Positions 19,986 to 31,488 of a DNA stretch of 64,000 bases are shown piece after piece; the first letter of the stretch is position 1; the number at the start of each line of letters is the position of its first letter. The DNA comes from Curvularia sp. ZM96. Its lineage: Eukaryota > Ascomycota > Dothideomycetes > Pleosporales > Pleosporaceae. Both the position numbers and the translations under genes were made by a program. Where the stretch lies: NCBI GenBank assembly GCA_022457065.1, contig JAJGBQ010000001.1:2480001-2544000 (forward strand). The letters run 5' to 3'. The notes below the pieces were generated by a model that saw only the letters and a list, made by a program, of their open reading frames with translations, was not told the DNA's origin and searched no databases.

Positions 19986-22900
19986 ATGCCTTCTGAAAAT
20001 CATCTAGCTCAGCCACTTCAATCTGACACGCAAGTATCTGGAGATGTCAAGGGAAGCACATTCTCAGACCACGGCAATGATGATACATCGCAGGCGCCTA
20101 AGGGCGGCATGGCTGGATATGTGGTAAGCCCAGGGACCAACAATACCGGCATTGAATTTACTGTTGATCTTGTTCAAGCGCGTCTTTCGGTATACAGATC
20201 GCGCCGGCTGGATTCTGAATATCATTGCATTTGTTGCAGCCATCGCTGCCGGGACATTACTGCCACTCATGTAGGTAAATTAGTGCCATCTGACGAGACA
20301 AACACTAACAGTTTCCCCAGGGATCTAGTTTTCGGGAAGTTAGTATTATGTAGTGCAGCAGTATCAAGAGCGTCGCTAACATGTCAGATTTGTTTCTACA
20401 TTTACTGGGTTTTCTACTGGTAGCATCACCCCAGCACAGTATCGGTCCGAAGTGAACAAGTATACCCTGTACTTTGTGTATCTCTTCATTGCCAAATTCG
20501 CTCTAGTATACATTCACTCGGTATGTACAATCCGCTGGGAACCCAGTGTCTTGATATTTCAATGCTCATATCGCCAGACTTTCGTATCTATAGCCGCCAT
20601 ACGCACCACCAAGGCGTTGCGCCTAGACTTCATTGAACATGTTCTTCGGCAAAACATTGCCTACTTTGATTCAGATCAGGCTGCCTCTGTCACAACGCAA
20701 GCTACTAGCAACGGGAATAATGTCAACAATGGCATCTCTGAAAAGCTTACGCTCACAATCCAGGGCTTGTCGACATTCGTGTCAGCTTTCATCATCGCCT
20801 TCATCGTACAATGGAAGCTCACCTTGATTACGATTAGCATCGTCCCCACTATCTTGATAGTAGTCGGCATATGCATAGGCATCGATACCAAGAACGAGAA
20901 CCAGCTGCTACCAATCTATTCAAGAGCTGGACAGCTTGCAGAAGAAGTCTTCTCAACCATACGCACCGTTCACGCTTTTTGGTTACACCCTTTGTTATCG
21001 CACAAGTACGACAAAATTCTCGGCGAAGCAATGGATGTAGGCATGAAGAAATCGCCTACTTATGCCGTCTTGTTCTCCACTGAATTCTTCTGCGTCTACT
21101 GCGGCTATGGATTGGCCTTCTGGCAGGGCATTCGGATGTTTGCCAGAGGAGAGATCAAACAGAGCGGTATGTAAACCTCTTTACTAATTGAGAGAATAGC
21201 CCTAATAGCTGGCGACGAAAATCATTGACCTCTCCACAGGCGACGTGTTTACCGTAATCTTGGCTGTGATCGTGGCAGCTACTGCAATGACGACAGTAGC
21301 TCCTCAGATCTTGGCGTTGACGAAGGCATCCTCCTCTGCAGACGAGCTGTTCAAAACCATCGATCGTAAGTCTGAGATCGATTCGTTGAGCGAGGAAGGA
21401 AAAGTACCCGCCATTTGCAAGGGCGTCATCGAGATCAAGAATATCAGTTTTGCATACCCAGCGAGATCCGACATCACCGTGCTCAACAACTTGACTATCT
21501 CAGCCCCCGCGGGTAAAACCACTGCTCTAGTAGGAGCCTCAGGTAGCGGCAAATCCACCATCATCGGTTTGATCGAACGTTGGTACGATCAGGCCAGTGG
21601 TCTGATCACTCTCGATGGTATAGATATAAGAGAGTTGAACCTCAGATGGCTACGGACAAAAGTTCGTCTTGTTCAACAAGAGCCTGTTCTATTCTCTGGA
21701 ACAGTATACGAAAACGTCGCATTCGGCCTTGTCGGTACTGAGAAAGCCAATCTGCCTGAAAGTGAGCAGCGAGAGTTGGTGCAAAAAGCTTGCAAAGATG
21801 CTTATGCCGACGAGTTCATTGAACGACTACCCAAAGTAGGTTTCTTCTTCTTTTTTGTTTGTTTTGTGCTGTGCACAGAGGAGCAACGCTAACGTCCTAC
21901 AGGGCTACGACACACAACTTGGTGAGCGCGCGGCAAACCTTTCAGGTGGTCAAAAGCAACGAATAGCGATCGCACGGAGTATAGTTTCAGAGCCAACTGT
22001 TCTGCTGTTAGACGAGGCCACCAGCGCCCTGGACCCGAAAGCCGAGAAGATTGTGCAACAAGCCTTAGAGCGCGTCTCTGAAGGCCGTACCACAATCGTC
22101 ATAGCACACAAGCTCTCTACTATTCGCAACGCGGACAACATTGTTGTTATGGCTAGCGGCGCTGTTGTGGAACAAGGCTCACACGAACAGCTCCTGGCGC
22201 AAGACGGGGCGTACACTCGCCTCGTCAGAGCTCAGGACCTGGGCCAGACCCAAAATGAAGAACAGCTCGAACATGATCAGACTGCAGAGAGGGTTGATCT
22301 AGTACGTACACAGACCCAAGCATCCGGTACGAATCACGAGGTAAAGCAATCGACGAAAGATGGAGTCAACTACAATCTGGTGAAGTGCACCTTTCTGGTT
22401 CTCAAGGAACAGGGTGAGCTTTGGAAATGCTTTCTAGTTCTACTAATCGCCGTTCTTGCAGGGGGAGCGACGTTCCCTGCTCAAGCTATACTGTTCTCGC
22501 GTGTTGTCCGAGCCTTCGAGCTACCTCCCGATCGAGCCGTATCCCAGGGTGACTTCTGGTCTCTCATGTTTTTCATCGTTGCTCTTGGCAATCTGGTCGT
22601 ATACGCTTCTGTTGGCTGGTCGAGCAACATTGTAGCACAAGTTGTGGGAAGAAAGTATCGACGCGAGATATTTGATCTGATACTCAAGCAAGACATGGCC
22701 TTCTTCGACGACCAAAGCAATGCAAGCGGCGCGCTTGTTTCAAATCTCTCAGGATATCCCGATAACCTCCGCGAGCTCATGGGCTTTAACTTGATGCTCA
22801 TCTGCATCAACATCGTTAATGTTGTGTCCAGCTCCATTCTTGCTATTGCCGTTGGGTGGAAGCTGGGCCTTGTGGTAGTTTTTGGAGGTGAGTATCTCGA

Positions 22901-24258
22901 AACCAACAAGGAAGCCATACTGACTTTGTATGCCTTCAGCCCTACCGCCCATTGTACTTGCTGGCTATCTCAGGATCCGGCTTGAATTTAAGCTTGAAGA
23001 ACTTACTGGAAAGCGATTTGCTAGCAGTGCCGCTCTTGCTTCTGAAGCTGTCTCCGCGATTCGCACAGTTTCGAGTCTCGCACTTGAGCGACACATTCTT
23101 GCACGATATGGGGACCGTTTGCGCCATGTCGCAAGAGATGGTATTAGGGCTCTGGTATGGACCATGTTCTGGTATGCGCTGTCGCAATCTATTTCATTTC
23201 TGGCCATGGCTCTGGTATGTACTATCGTATGCACCCAGGTCCGGAAAGACACAATTAACAAAACGTAGGGCTTTTGGTACGGTGGTCGCCTCATTAGTAC
23301 CGGCGAGTATAACACCACTCAATTTTTCACCGTTTTCATCGGCGTTATCTTTTCTGGAGAAGCAGCCGCGGGTTTCTTCTCATACACAACCAGTCTGACT
23401 AAAGCGGCTACCGCGGCGAACTACATCTTCTGGCTCCGAAGATTAACGCCGGCCGTGGAGGAAGACGCTTCTAAACCACCATTCGACGACGAAAAGGACA
23501 AGGGCCCTGCGCATATTGAAGCGCAAGATGTTGCGTTTGCATACGAGTCTCGACCACATGCCAAAGTCCTAGAAGGTATCGATGTTGACGTACGGCCCGG
23601 CAACTTCATTGCGTTCGTGGGCGCGTCCGGCTGTGGGAAGTCGACAATGATATCTCTTCTGGAGAGATTCTACGATCCGGTTACAGGTCGGATAACTTGC
23701 GACAATCAGTCCTTGGCGGACCTCTGTCCCCGCAAATATCGTCGTAGTGTTTCGCTAGTCCAGCAAGAACCTGTCTTGTACCAAGGCTCGGTTCGTGACA
23801 ACATAGCCATGGGTATGGAGACTGATGTCACCGATGCGCAAGTTGAGAACGTAGCCAAACAAGCCAACATCTACGATTTTATCACCTCTCTACCGAATGG
23901 CTTCGCAACCATGTGTGGTAGCAGGGGCACGCAACTATCAGGAGGGCAACGCCAACGCATCGCAATAGCCCGAGCATTGATACGGGAACCACGTCTGCTT
24001 CTACTTGACGAAGCTACATCCGCTCTTGACACCGAGTCTGAGCGAGTGGTTCAATCAGCGCTTGAGGAAGCGCAGAGCGGCCGTACAACCATTGCAGTGG
24101 CACATCGTCTCAGTACCATAAAAGATGCAGACGCGATCTTTGTGTTTGCCAAGGGAAGGATTGTGGAGTGTGGAGCCCACCAAGACTTGCTTGCAAATAG
24201 GGGGATGTACTATGAGATGTGTTTGGGACAAAGTATGGACCGAGCTATACCGATGTAG
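19986..24258 (+). CDS. Full-length ABCB-type (MDR-like) exporter
   Basis: Nine exons (19986-20123, 20179-20270, 20321-20338, 20388-20520, 20578-21166, 21240-21835, 21903-22887, 22940-23214, 23269-24258) encode about 1,271 residues in the order TMD-NBD-TMD-NBD. Exon 3 is an 18-nt micro-exon needed to rebuild PLMDLVFGKFVSTF. The first NBD has Walker A GASGSGKST, signature LSGGQKQR and Walker B TVLLLDEATSALD. The second has GASGCGKST, LSGGQRQR and LLLLDEATSALD. Both halves look catalytically complete. Six-helix membrane domains are visible before each NBD. Related fungal proteins (Pmd1/leptomycin-resistance type) export drugs, toxins or peptides including lipopeptide pheromones. It is divergent from the Zn2Cys6 regulator, a usual arrangement for a pathway exporter or a drug-response pair. 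The substrate is unknown. Confidence 0.94.
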
Positions 24259-25564
24259 ATTTGGCTCATCGTTTTTGCATTTATTTTTCAATCTTCACTC
24301 CAGAGTATGCACTCATAATTAAATGGATGATATGGTTTGTATCACATCTTGTTTTTCCTGCAGTGTGTGGCTTCATTGTATGCTGCTTTGGGCCACAGTG
24401 CATACGGGATGTAGAAATCCGTGATTAACGTTTTATCTGTAAACAATGCCAAAATCTCACAACCGGTGGGCTCATGCGTCAAAAGACTAAGGGAGCACGT
24501 GACAATTCTACCTGTATTTGAGCTATCGGTACGGATGTGGAACGTTGTTGATGCGGCAAGTTGGTGGCCCGCTGGCCTGACCACGGTGAGGCTCCACTTC
24601 ATCCGGGGTCTTCGCGCCACACCTGTACCCAGCGGCGCCTCCTTGCTCCACCTCTGCCCCAGCTTTCACAGGCGTAACACTGCATGCAAAAGCGCCTAAC
24701 TAATCACACACTCGCATGAAATACCCCGATGAGTTCTTGCAACAATTATTTAAGGTCGGTTTGTAGTGGCTCTCTACCAATGAGACCCAGTGCATGGCTT
24801 AGGCGACTGTTCTACAGATCTTCCACCTGCTCCATCCACCAAGCATCATGCATTCTGTCAACAGAACTGACAGCGTTAGTTCGCATCTTGTCCAAGCAGT
24901 AGCAACTGTAGCGCCCTGGCAACCCATGCGATACCGCCGCGCGTATGGGTGTGCTGAAGCACAAGGTGCTGCATCATTGAACGGTCAAACCGCCAAGGCG
25001 TCTCAAGTATTCCCCGTGCCCAACCACAGAACTCAAACAAGCCTCATACCCCGGCCGATGCATGTCTTAGCATTGCCCAGCTAGATAGTTCCTCTCATTC
25101 ACCTGTTGATCGAGTGTTGCAGGTTACTGGGCGTCCTTGAGCCTTAGTTTCAAGGATACTCAACTTAGCCCAATGAGAGAAGTGCCGTTTCTATAGTATT
25201 TTCTTGCCAACGCTGGGAATGAAGACAGGGCCAAGCAGCTCCACTCATTCGCCAACTGGAGACGTTGTGCGACTGAGACTAAATGACCCTGACAAGCCCG
25301 CCCCCAGGCCGTCATGCTCCATTCAAAGCATTGGCGTCTCCAGGTTCCACTGCTTTACTCTCTCTCTCCTCACCTTGATTGCCGTGGGTTGACGTTGTCA
25401 TTGAGGAAGTCAGACGTTCTTTTCAACCTCTCCGTTGAACGGATCCATTCTTTTTCGGTTCATAGTCCTGGAGACATTCATTGTTGTTATTTCTTGCTTC
25501 ATCTGCGCTATTAGCCTCTTAGCCTGTGTGTAACTTTATCTAATACTTGTTTATTATTTCAGCC
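24259..25564. other. Intergenic region after ABC exporter
   Basis: 1.3 kb with no supportable gene. The right end should be the promoter and leader of the NPF-motif membrane protein; a 3' splice-site-like sequence (ttattatttcag) ends two bases before its ATG, so a 5' UTR intron is possible. Confidence 0.45.
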
Positions 25565-26898
25565 ATGGCTCGCTATCAACTCCGAAGGCCGTCACCAGTC
25601 AAAATCTACTCCAGGCTCGCACGGCGTCAAGATGGGACCGCGACCACGATGCCCCTTACCGAAGAGGAGAAGGAAGAGGAGGAAGGGCCCGAGAGTCCAG
25701 ACTCGCCATTCAGTAGCCCTTCGACGGTTGGTGAACAATCGGAAAGCGAAGATTCGGAATCTGAAGACGAGGCGGAGCCACCATCACCATCAGAAAACTC
25801 AGTACCTCAACCCATCCAAACTCTGGGCCCCGACTCGACCAACGCACCCCCTCCACCGACGGTGTCCTCTTCGCCTTCGCCTTCATCGTCTTCGTCGTCT
25901 GAAAGCAGTACCTCCTCAACGTCTCTACCGTCTTTCCAATTCACATCGGCAACAGCCATTGTAGCCGTACCCCTGACCACAGGCACGACGCTGATAACAA
26001 CAACGAGCCTTCCTGCCATCACCTCTACGCCCGGAAGTAAGAGTCAAAGCGATAGACAAAAGCAGGCTTCCCCAACGCTTTCAGTATCCCTGCCTCCACC
26101 TCCACCGCCGCCCTTGTCGACTGCGGCAGCGGAGTTATCGAGTGAGACTGTCGCTTCGGAAATGGCGCGTAAACCAGAGGCAACGATCATGACCAAACAA
26201 GCCATGATTGCGGCAATCGTGCTGGGTATACTTGGTTCGTTACTTACACCCGTCTTATACAATGTTCAGTCGTTTCTAACAGCTAAGTAGGCGCTTTGGC
26301 ACTTCTCGTTGCTGCGGTGGTTTTTATCAGGCGTCGCAGAGCAAGGAGCTATATGGACCACATGCCGCTACCAGATGAGAAGTACGACTCGTCCATGGGT
26401 CAGGCTCTCCGGGCTCCAGAGGTTGCACATACCGGCACTGCGGCTTCAATCTTCGCGCGTCTCCAAGGGGCCAGTAATGGCGGAGGAGATGGCCATCTGA
26501 CCCGCTCAACAAACCGCAGTAACACACTTTTCGGTGCCGGCCCGTATTCGCGTCCAGAAACTGTGTCAACGACCCGCAACAACTCTCAAATCCCGCCTCC
26601 AACCCCAAATCCATTTGAAGACCCTCAGCGCAACAAAGCCTACGACATGTTGAACAACAGACCAAGGAGCACAACCCTGACGGATCGGGGCAGCTGGAGA
26701 GAGAACCCTTTCAAGAACCCAGAGAGCGAGCGGTTTGATCCCTTCGGTGAGCTAAAGGAGAAGGCAAGGAAGGAAAGACTGCGATATTTGCAACAGGCGA
26801 AAAGGGAGGCAGAGCTGCAGAGACAGATGGAACAGAAAGAGGCCATGGGACTAAGACCAGAGAATATGCCATGGGGCCACGACAACGGTTATAGATGA
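25565..26898 (+). CDS. Single-pass membrane protein with Ser/Pro-rich ectodomain and NPF motifs
   Basis: Two exons (25565-26234, 26291-26898) encode 425 residues, starting at an ATG in strong context (GCCATGG). The first ~210 residues are acidic and Ser/Pro/Thr-rich (runs of Glu, Ser and Pro), as in heavily O-glycosylated wall-facing domains. There is no obvious cleavable signal peptide; a RLARR motif lies near the N-terminus. One membrane span (IAAIVLGILGALALLVAAVV) is rebuilt across the intron and followed by a stop-transfer RRRRAR. The cytosolic tail has two NPF motifs (NPFEDP, NPFKNP) and one DPF, then a charged helix (KEKARKERLRYLQQAKREAE). NPF and DPF are endocytic adaptor-binding motifs (EH domains, AP-2 ear). 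The layout recalls fungal cell-surface sensors or recycled membrane cargo, but I do not recognise a named family. Confidence 0.78.
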
Positions 26899-27174
26899 CG
26901 GGGACGTATGTTAGGAGCTTAGTGGATTAATACATCTTAAAATACTGATGCTTCATAGTGACGCGCTATCACGTGCAAACTAACACGTTGCCGTGTTCTG
27001 TGGGGCAACGATGTTGCCTGAAATGCATTACAGCCAATGACAACATGCCAACCGCCTGTACCAGACCGGTCAGCACCATCCCAAGACTACGAAATAAGGC
27101 GTCCTTTAAACACCAGTCTCGGCCATGACTTGACCTGCTTCATTTTTCTTTGCTTTCTCCTCTTCCAAGCCACC

Positions 27175-28370
27175 ATGGCTCAAGCAACGCCCGCAACAAC
27201 ACAAGAGCACGTTGCACACGATGATCTCTGCCCTGTGAGCTACAATCGCAACAGCGACAACTTCTACACAAATCTGCTCACGCTCAGCAGATTTGCCAGC
27301 TCCTGCTCTTCACACCCGTAAGAACGCAATGCAACCATCTGCTATGCGCGTCGTGCATGGCCCAATGGGCAGACGCCTCTTCCACCAATCAGATTGAGCA
27401 TTCAAGTCTAGACGTTCACCTCGCAGACTTTGATCCAAGCTACGACCCATCCTACGACCTGGAGGCCAATTGTCCCATGTGCAGGACGCGTACCAGTGCA
27501 TCGCCTGACAAGCCTCTGGCAAGGCAGTTGGAGGCAAAGTATCCTGTTACCTATGGGGAGAGGCGAGTTGAAGAGGAAATTGATAGGGGTTCTCGCGTTG
27601 GACAGGGCGGGATCGAGGGTGTTATGATTCTAATAGGAAATAAGCATAGGCTTATCCGGAACCCTGGTAGCTCGAATGCACATCTCTGGACATTCTTTGT
27701 TCGTATGTCGCGGCCGGAGCTTATTAAGGAAGTGCATATCTACTTGGTCAGTTGGGATTTCTGTTGGTCTTTCAGCCATGAGATGGGATTTAAAACTCAC
27801 CATCTGGCGCAAGCGCTCTACGGACAGTGTTTCCAGCTAGTTCTAATTGAGCACGATTGGGATTCAAAGCGTGCGTGGCTCAATCAGAGATATGCACATG
27901 CTTCAACTGCTATTTATTTGTTACTTTCTTAGAGAGCTAACATATCGCAGCATCCCACGTTCCGGCCCAGTCACCACATTCTCCGAGCTCCCCCCTATGA
28001 GTTCGAGGCCAAGGGCTGGGGCACCTTTACCATCGAAACCAAAATCGTGTTGAAGTCGCCTTATAGCTGGATCGTTGACAACGCCGGCACTAGGAAGCAA
28101 GGACTCGAGCTTTCGTGGACACTAGACTTTGAGGGCCGAGGCATGCAGGGCCGGGTAAGGGCCAAGGTGAAGAAATTCGAGCCCGAAACCAACAGCACTG
28201 GCCGCACATTGAGATCGAGGCATATCCCTCCCGCGAACGAACCGCATGTAGATGAGGAAGAGGACGATGCAGACGATGATTACGTAGCTCCGGATGATGA
28301 CGAAGATTCTTCTGAAGAAGACCCAGATGACGAGGGAGACAGTACGTTCATCGAGCCATCTCGAAGATAG
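27175..28370 (+). CDS. RING finger-YEATS domain fusion protein
   Basis: Three exons (27175-27234, 27291-27746, 27951-28370) encode 311 residues. Removing intron 1 creates DDLCPICQLLLFTP, the first half of a C3HC4 RING; the rest is CNHLLCASCMAQW and CPMCRTR. From ~residue 120 a YEATS domain follows: HLWTFFVRM, IKEVHIYLHPTFRP (across intron 2), the PPYEFEAKGWGTF motif and GLELSWTLDF. YEATS domains read acylated histone lysines; the HxTF and GWG elements of the acyl-lysine pocket appear intact. The C-terminal ~50 residues are highly acidic (DEEEDDADDDY and similar), as in histone-binding tails. The likely role is nuclear: an E3 ubiquitin ligase or adaptor directed to acylated chromatin. That function is inference; the fusion is visible. 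The second intron (204 nt) is long for this window. Confidence 0.86.
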
Positions 28371-30891
28371 TATGAAAGAATCAAATCGTATCCATCTATT
28401 CGCTCATCGCCAACACGTTCTCTATCTTCGGTGTTGCCTTATCCGGGTGTTTGATGCCTCACAGTGACGCCTATTTTCTGTTTCAGCTACTCGGAACCTA
28501 CCACACGACTCGTCCTGATACAAGGAGCCATACTTAGCTCTGACTTGCATAAGTGAGGTGGCGTGCTCAATGTGATACAGTTCTTTTATGCAGCGCCTCC
28601 GTGGCAGAGCGACATTGTTCCAGCAGTAAGAGGGCAGACCGTTCCATCTCACGTAAAAAGAAATGTTCTAGAACTTAACGGCTGCCAGGGATTCATGGAG
28701 GTTCTCTGTGTGAAACACGTCAAGGTTTCTGTCGATATAGCTGAGGACGCTACTCATGAGCGTTTCTGGTGCTGTATGATTTGGCTGGGAACATGCTGGG
28801 ATGTGTGGATGGTCCGGCAGTATTATTCGCTGTCGTTAGGATGAATCGGTATCAGATATAATTATTTTAGGAAAGATGCGCGATCCTTATGGCAAGAATG
28901 CGATGACTGCTTAGGTGGTATGTTTGCAGCAAGGTAATGGTGGTGGTGAAGGCGTCAGTTTCACGGCTATATGTTGCTTAGACTATGGCTAGGCCTTGTG
29001 TGACCGCATTGGTTGTTTTTATCTAGCTCGCTGTCAATGGACTAACACAATAGCTTTTTTATTAGTTTTCCGATGTCGATTTCAAAACTTCTACGGGTAG
29101 AGGTTTTGCAACGAAGGCGCACTTACATCATTTTCATTGGCCATTTATACTCAAACCATGGAAAAAGAGAAGAGGGGAAGAAACAAAGCGTAGTGTCCAA
29201 CACCTCATGCTTTGAACGAGGTCAAGCTCGCGGTGAGTTCAAGAAAACTCCTGATTTAGAGCAGCATAGTGGTAGGGGTTCATGCGCAATAGGAGCCGGT
29301 CGAATGGGCAAGGCAGTTTTAACTTCTCTTCTACAACCTGTTGCTACTATAATGCGGTGCATCCAATACTCCAGGTGCGTGGATCTCTTAAGAAGCTTGT
29401 AACTCCCTGTTTAGGTAATCAGTACGGAGGGCATCATCAGCATGGCACAGAACATGGAATACCATACTGCAAACTGAGCTAATAACAACACGAACTAACA
29501 TGGCGCATGTGTTGATGTTTTATTTATGGTTATAGGCAAACAAGGCGTCAGTAAAATCACTGTTGTTGTCAACTTCTAGTGTTATGTCTGGAATCCCCAT
29601 CGCGACTAACCTTTTCATCTTCATTTCAGAGATCTAGTAACAACGATCTGCTGTTTACTCCTCAGAAACTCCTTTCCACGCCCTAGAGTCCAATTGGTTC
29701 ACCGTGTAAATCTTGCCATTTAGGCATTAAGATGTATCTTTGCAGCTCCACTTTTCCACTATCGAGAATTTTGCAGATACACAAAAAAACCAAGTCGAAC
29801 AAATAGAGTAGCCGAAACAAAAGCCTCAAGCACACTGAACCGAAGTTTTGAACACATTTTACATCTCGTGGGTTCTTTCATTCACAGTAAAATAGCCACA
29901 AAAATATGTACCCAACAACTTCTCATTCAGCACAGCCCACCACATCGCCATGATGACCATTTCTGTTACGTGCTCACCTTCCTTTCTCATCACTACTTCA
30001 ATCCTTCCATGCCACAGCTAATTACCACTGACAATCATGTACTTCGGGGCGCAGCTGTGGCCAATCAGTGCTTGTTGTGGCGCGGCACGCGACTCGCTCA
30101 GTATGTGGAACGCGGGGCAGCCGGGTACCTAACTACAACCTCGGGGCGCTGCGGAAGAGTACAAACCCGTGGTGGCGGGTGTGACTATTATACTGCCTTT
30201 CTTTGCTTCGTCCCTTTGACCAAGAGCTTTCGCATTCCGTTATTCTGAGTATTCCTCGAAGCGAGGGACTCTGCTGTGGAGCTGAAACCAAAGGTCTAGA
30301 GTCGATTGAACGGGTTAGGCGGTGTGAGAATTGCGGGGGCTTGGCACCGGCTTATGCGACACTCATAGGAGTGAGCTTAGAAGAGAAAGTGCCAACAGGA
30401 GTTTTCTTTTGGTCGCAGTTAGACGGTAGACTAAACACGAGAAAGACAAGAGGAGGGTAGGCAAACGAGCAGCAGGGTCGAATCGTTTTTGCGCAATAGA
30501 GTACCGGTTTCTTTGTGTGTTGATAAAAGGGGGGCCTCACGTGCACAGAGCGAGTGGAAAAGAAAAGCGCCAGCAGCACACGCATACAAGAACAAATACC
30601 CGCTGGATGAACTGGAGGAGAAGAGCTTGTTGTCGTATCCAAGAAGCAGAGCACTCCGTTGAGACATCCGGAAACTCAGGAAGGCCAGCCCTGATGAAGC
30701 TCAGCAGCGGCAGGGACAATCACGACACTTATCAACGCGACTTGTTTACCCTGGATACGACCTAGCACCCACAAAACTCACAATCAAGATACCGAAAAGG
30801 CCACTCTCTATTCTGGGCTCTTGCTACACTTATACCGTCACTATCGATACTTTATTCATATCCGGATCTCCTCAGTTCTAGACATCGCACC
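28371..30891. other. Gene-poor 2.5 kb stretch
   Basis: No ORF here shows a domain, a plausible splice structure or coding-like composition. The right part (30770-30891) probably holds the leader of the following small membrane protein. Confidence 0.45.
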
Positions 30892-31488
30892 ATGATGCTC
30901 CTCACAATGTCAACAACACACTCTCGGGAAAACGATATCATCCGGAACTGGCATCTCCACAAGCGGAAATCAACGTTCATCAAGCGTCTCGGTATGCGCA
31001 GTCTAGAAGTCGTTGGAATCGCCGCATCAATGCTTATCATCCCTCTCATTATGCATCGTACGGTCCAAGGCTTTGACGAGATGTACGAGATCCTAGGAAG
31101 GCGAGCAGAATCTCCGTACGCCCAGTTCTCTTGGATGAACATCTCCCTTGCGTTTCTTGTATTGATTGGATGGCATTTCTGGCTGGGAAGGCTGGCCTAC
31201 TTGACCGTCTTGGAGGGCGGAGCAAACGAGGAAGAGGACGAAAGGAGGGAGAGTAAGAGCGCAGATTCTTCTACTTCGACAAACAAGAGCGGCGTTGACT
31301 CGGGTGAGACAGCCATCTCTTGGGGGCGTCTGCTCGGACGCATCGTGATACCATTATTACTTGTCACATTGGGGCTGCACTTTGGATACCAGATTTGCCA
31401 GGGACTGATTGCAGATCAAAAGCCGCTTATCACGAGAAACGACGTTGACATGGAGGAAGCGATGGCGCAGCTATATGGGCTTTCATGA
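30892..31488 (+). CDS. Small multi-spanning membrane protein, unknown function
   Basis: One exon of 198 residues starting at ATG 30892 (context CACCATGATG). About three membrane spans can be seen: VVGIAASMLIIPLIM, ISLAFLVLIGWHFWLGRLAY and IVIPLLLVTLGLHFGYQICQ. Between the second and third lies a charged, Ser-rich loop (EEEDERRESKSADSSTSTNK). The basic N-terminus (HLHKRKSTFIKRL) suggests a cytosolic start. I do not recognise the family. Coding confidence comes from the clean ATG, the coherent hydrophobic pattern and the lack of stops; another exon cannot be excluded. Confidence 0.6.
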   Translation: MMLLTMSTTHSRENDIIRNWHLHKRKSTFIKRLGMRSLEVVGIAASMLIIPLIMHRTVQGFDEMYEILGRRAESPYAQFSWMNISLAFLVLIGWHFWLGRLAYLTVLEGGANEEEDERRESKSADSSTSTNKSGVDSGETAISWGRLLGRIVIPLLLVTLGLHFGYQICQGLIADQKPLITRNDVDMEEAMAQLYGLS

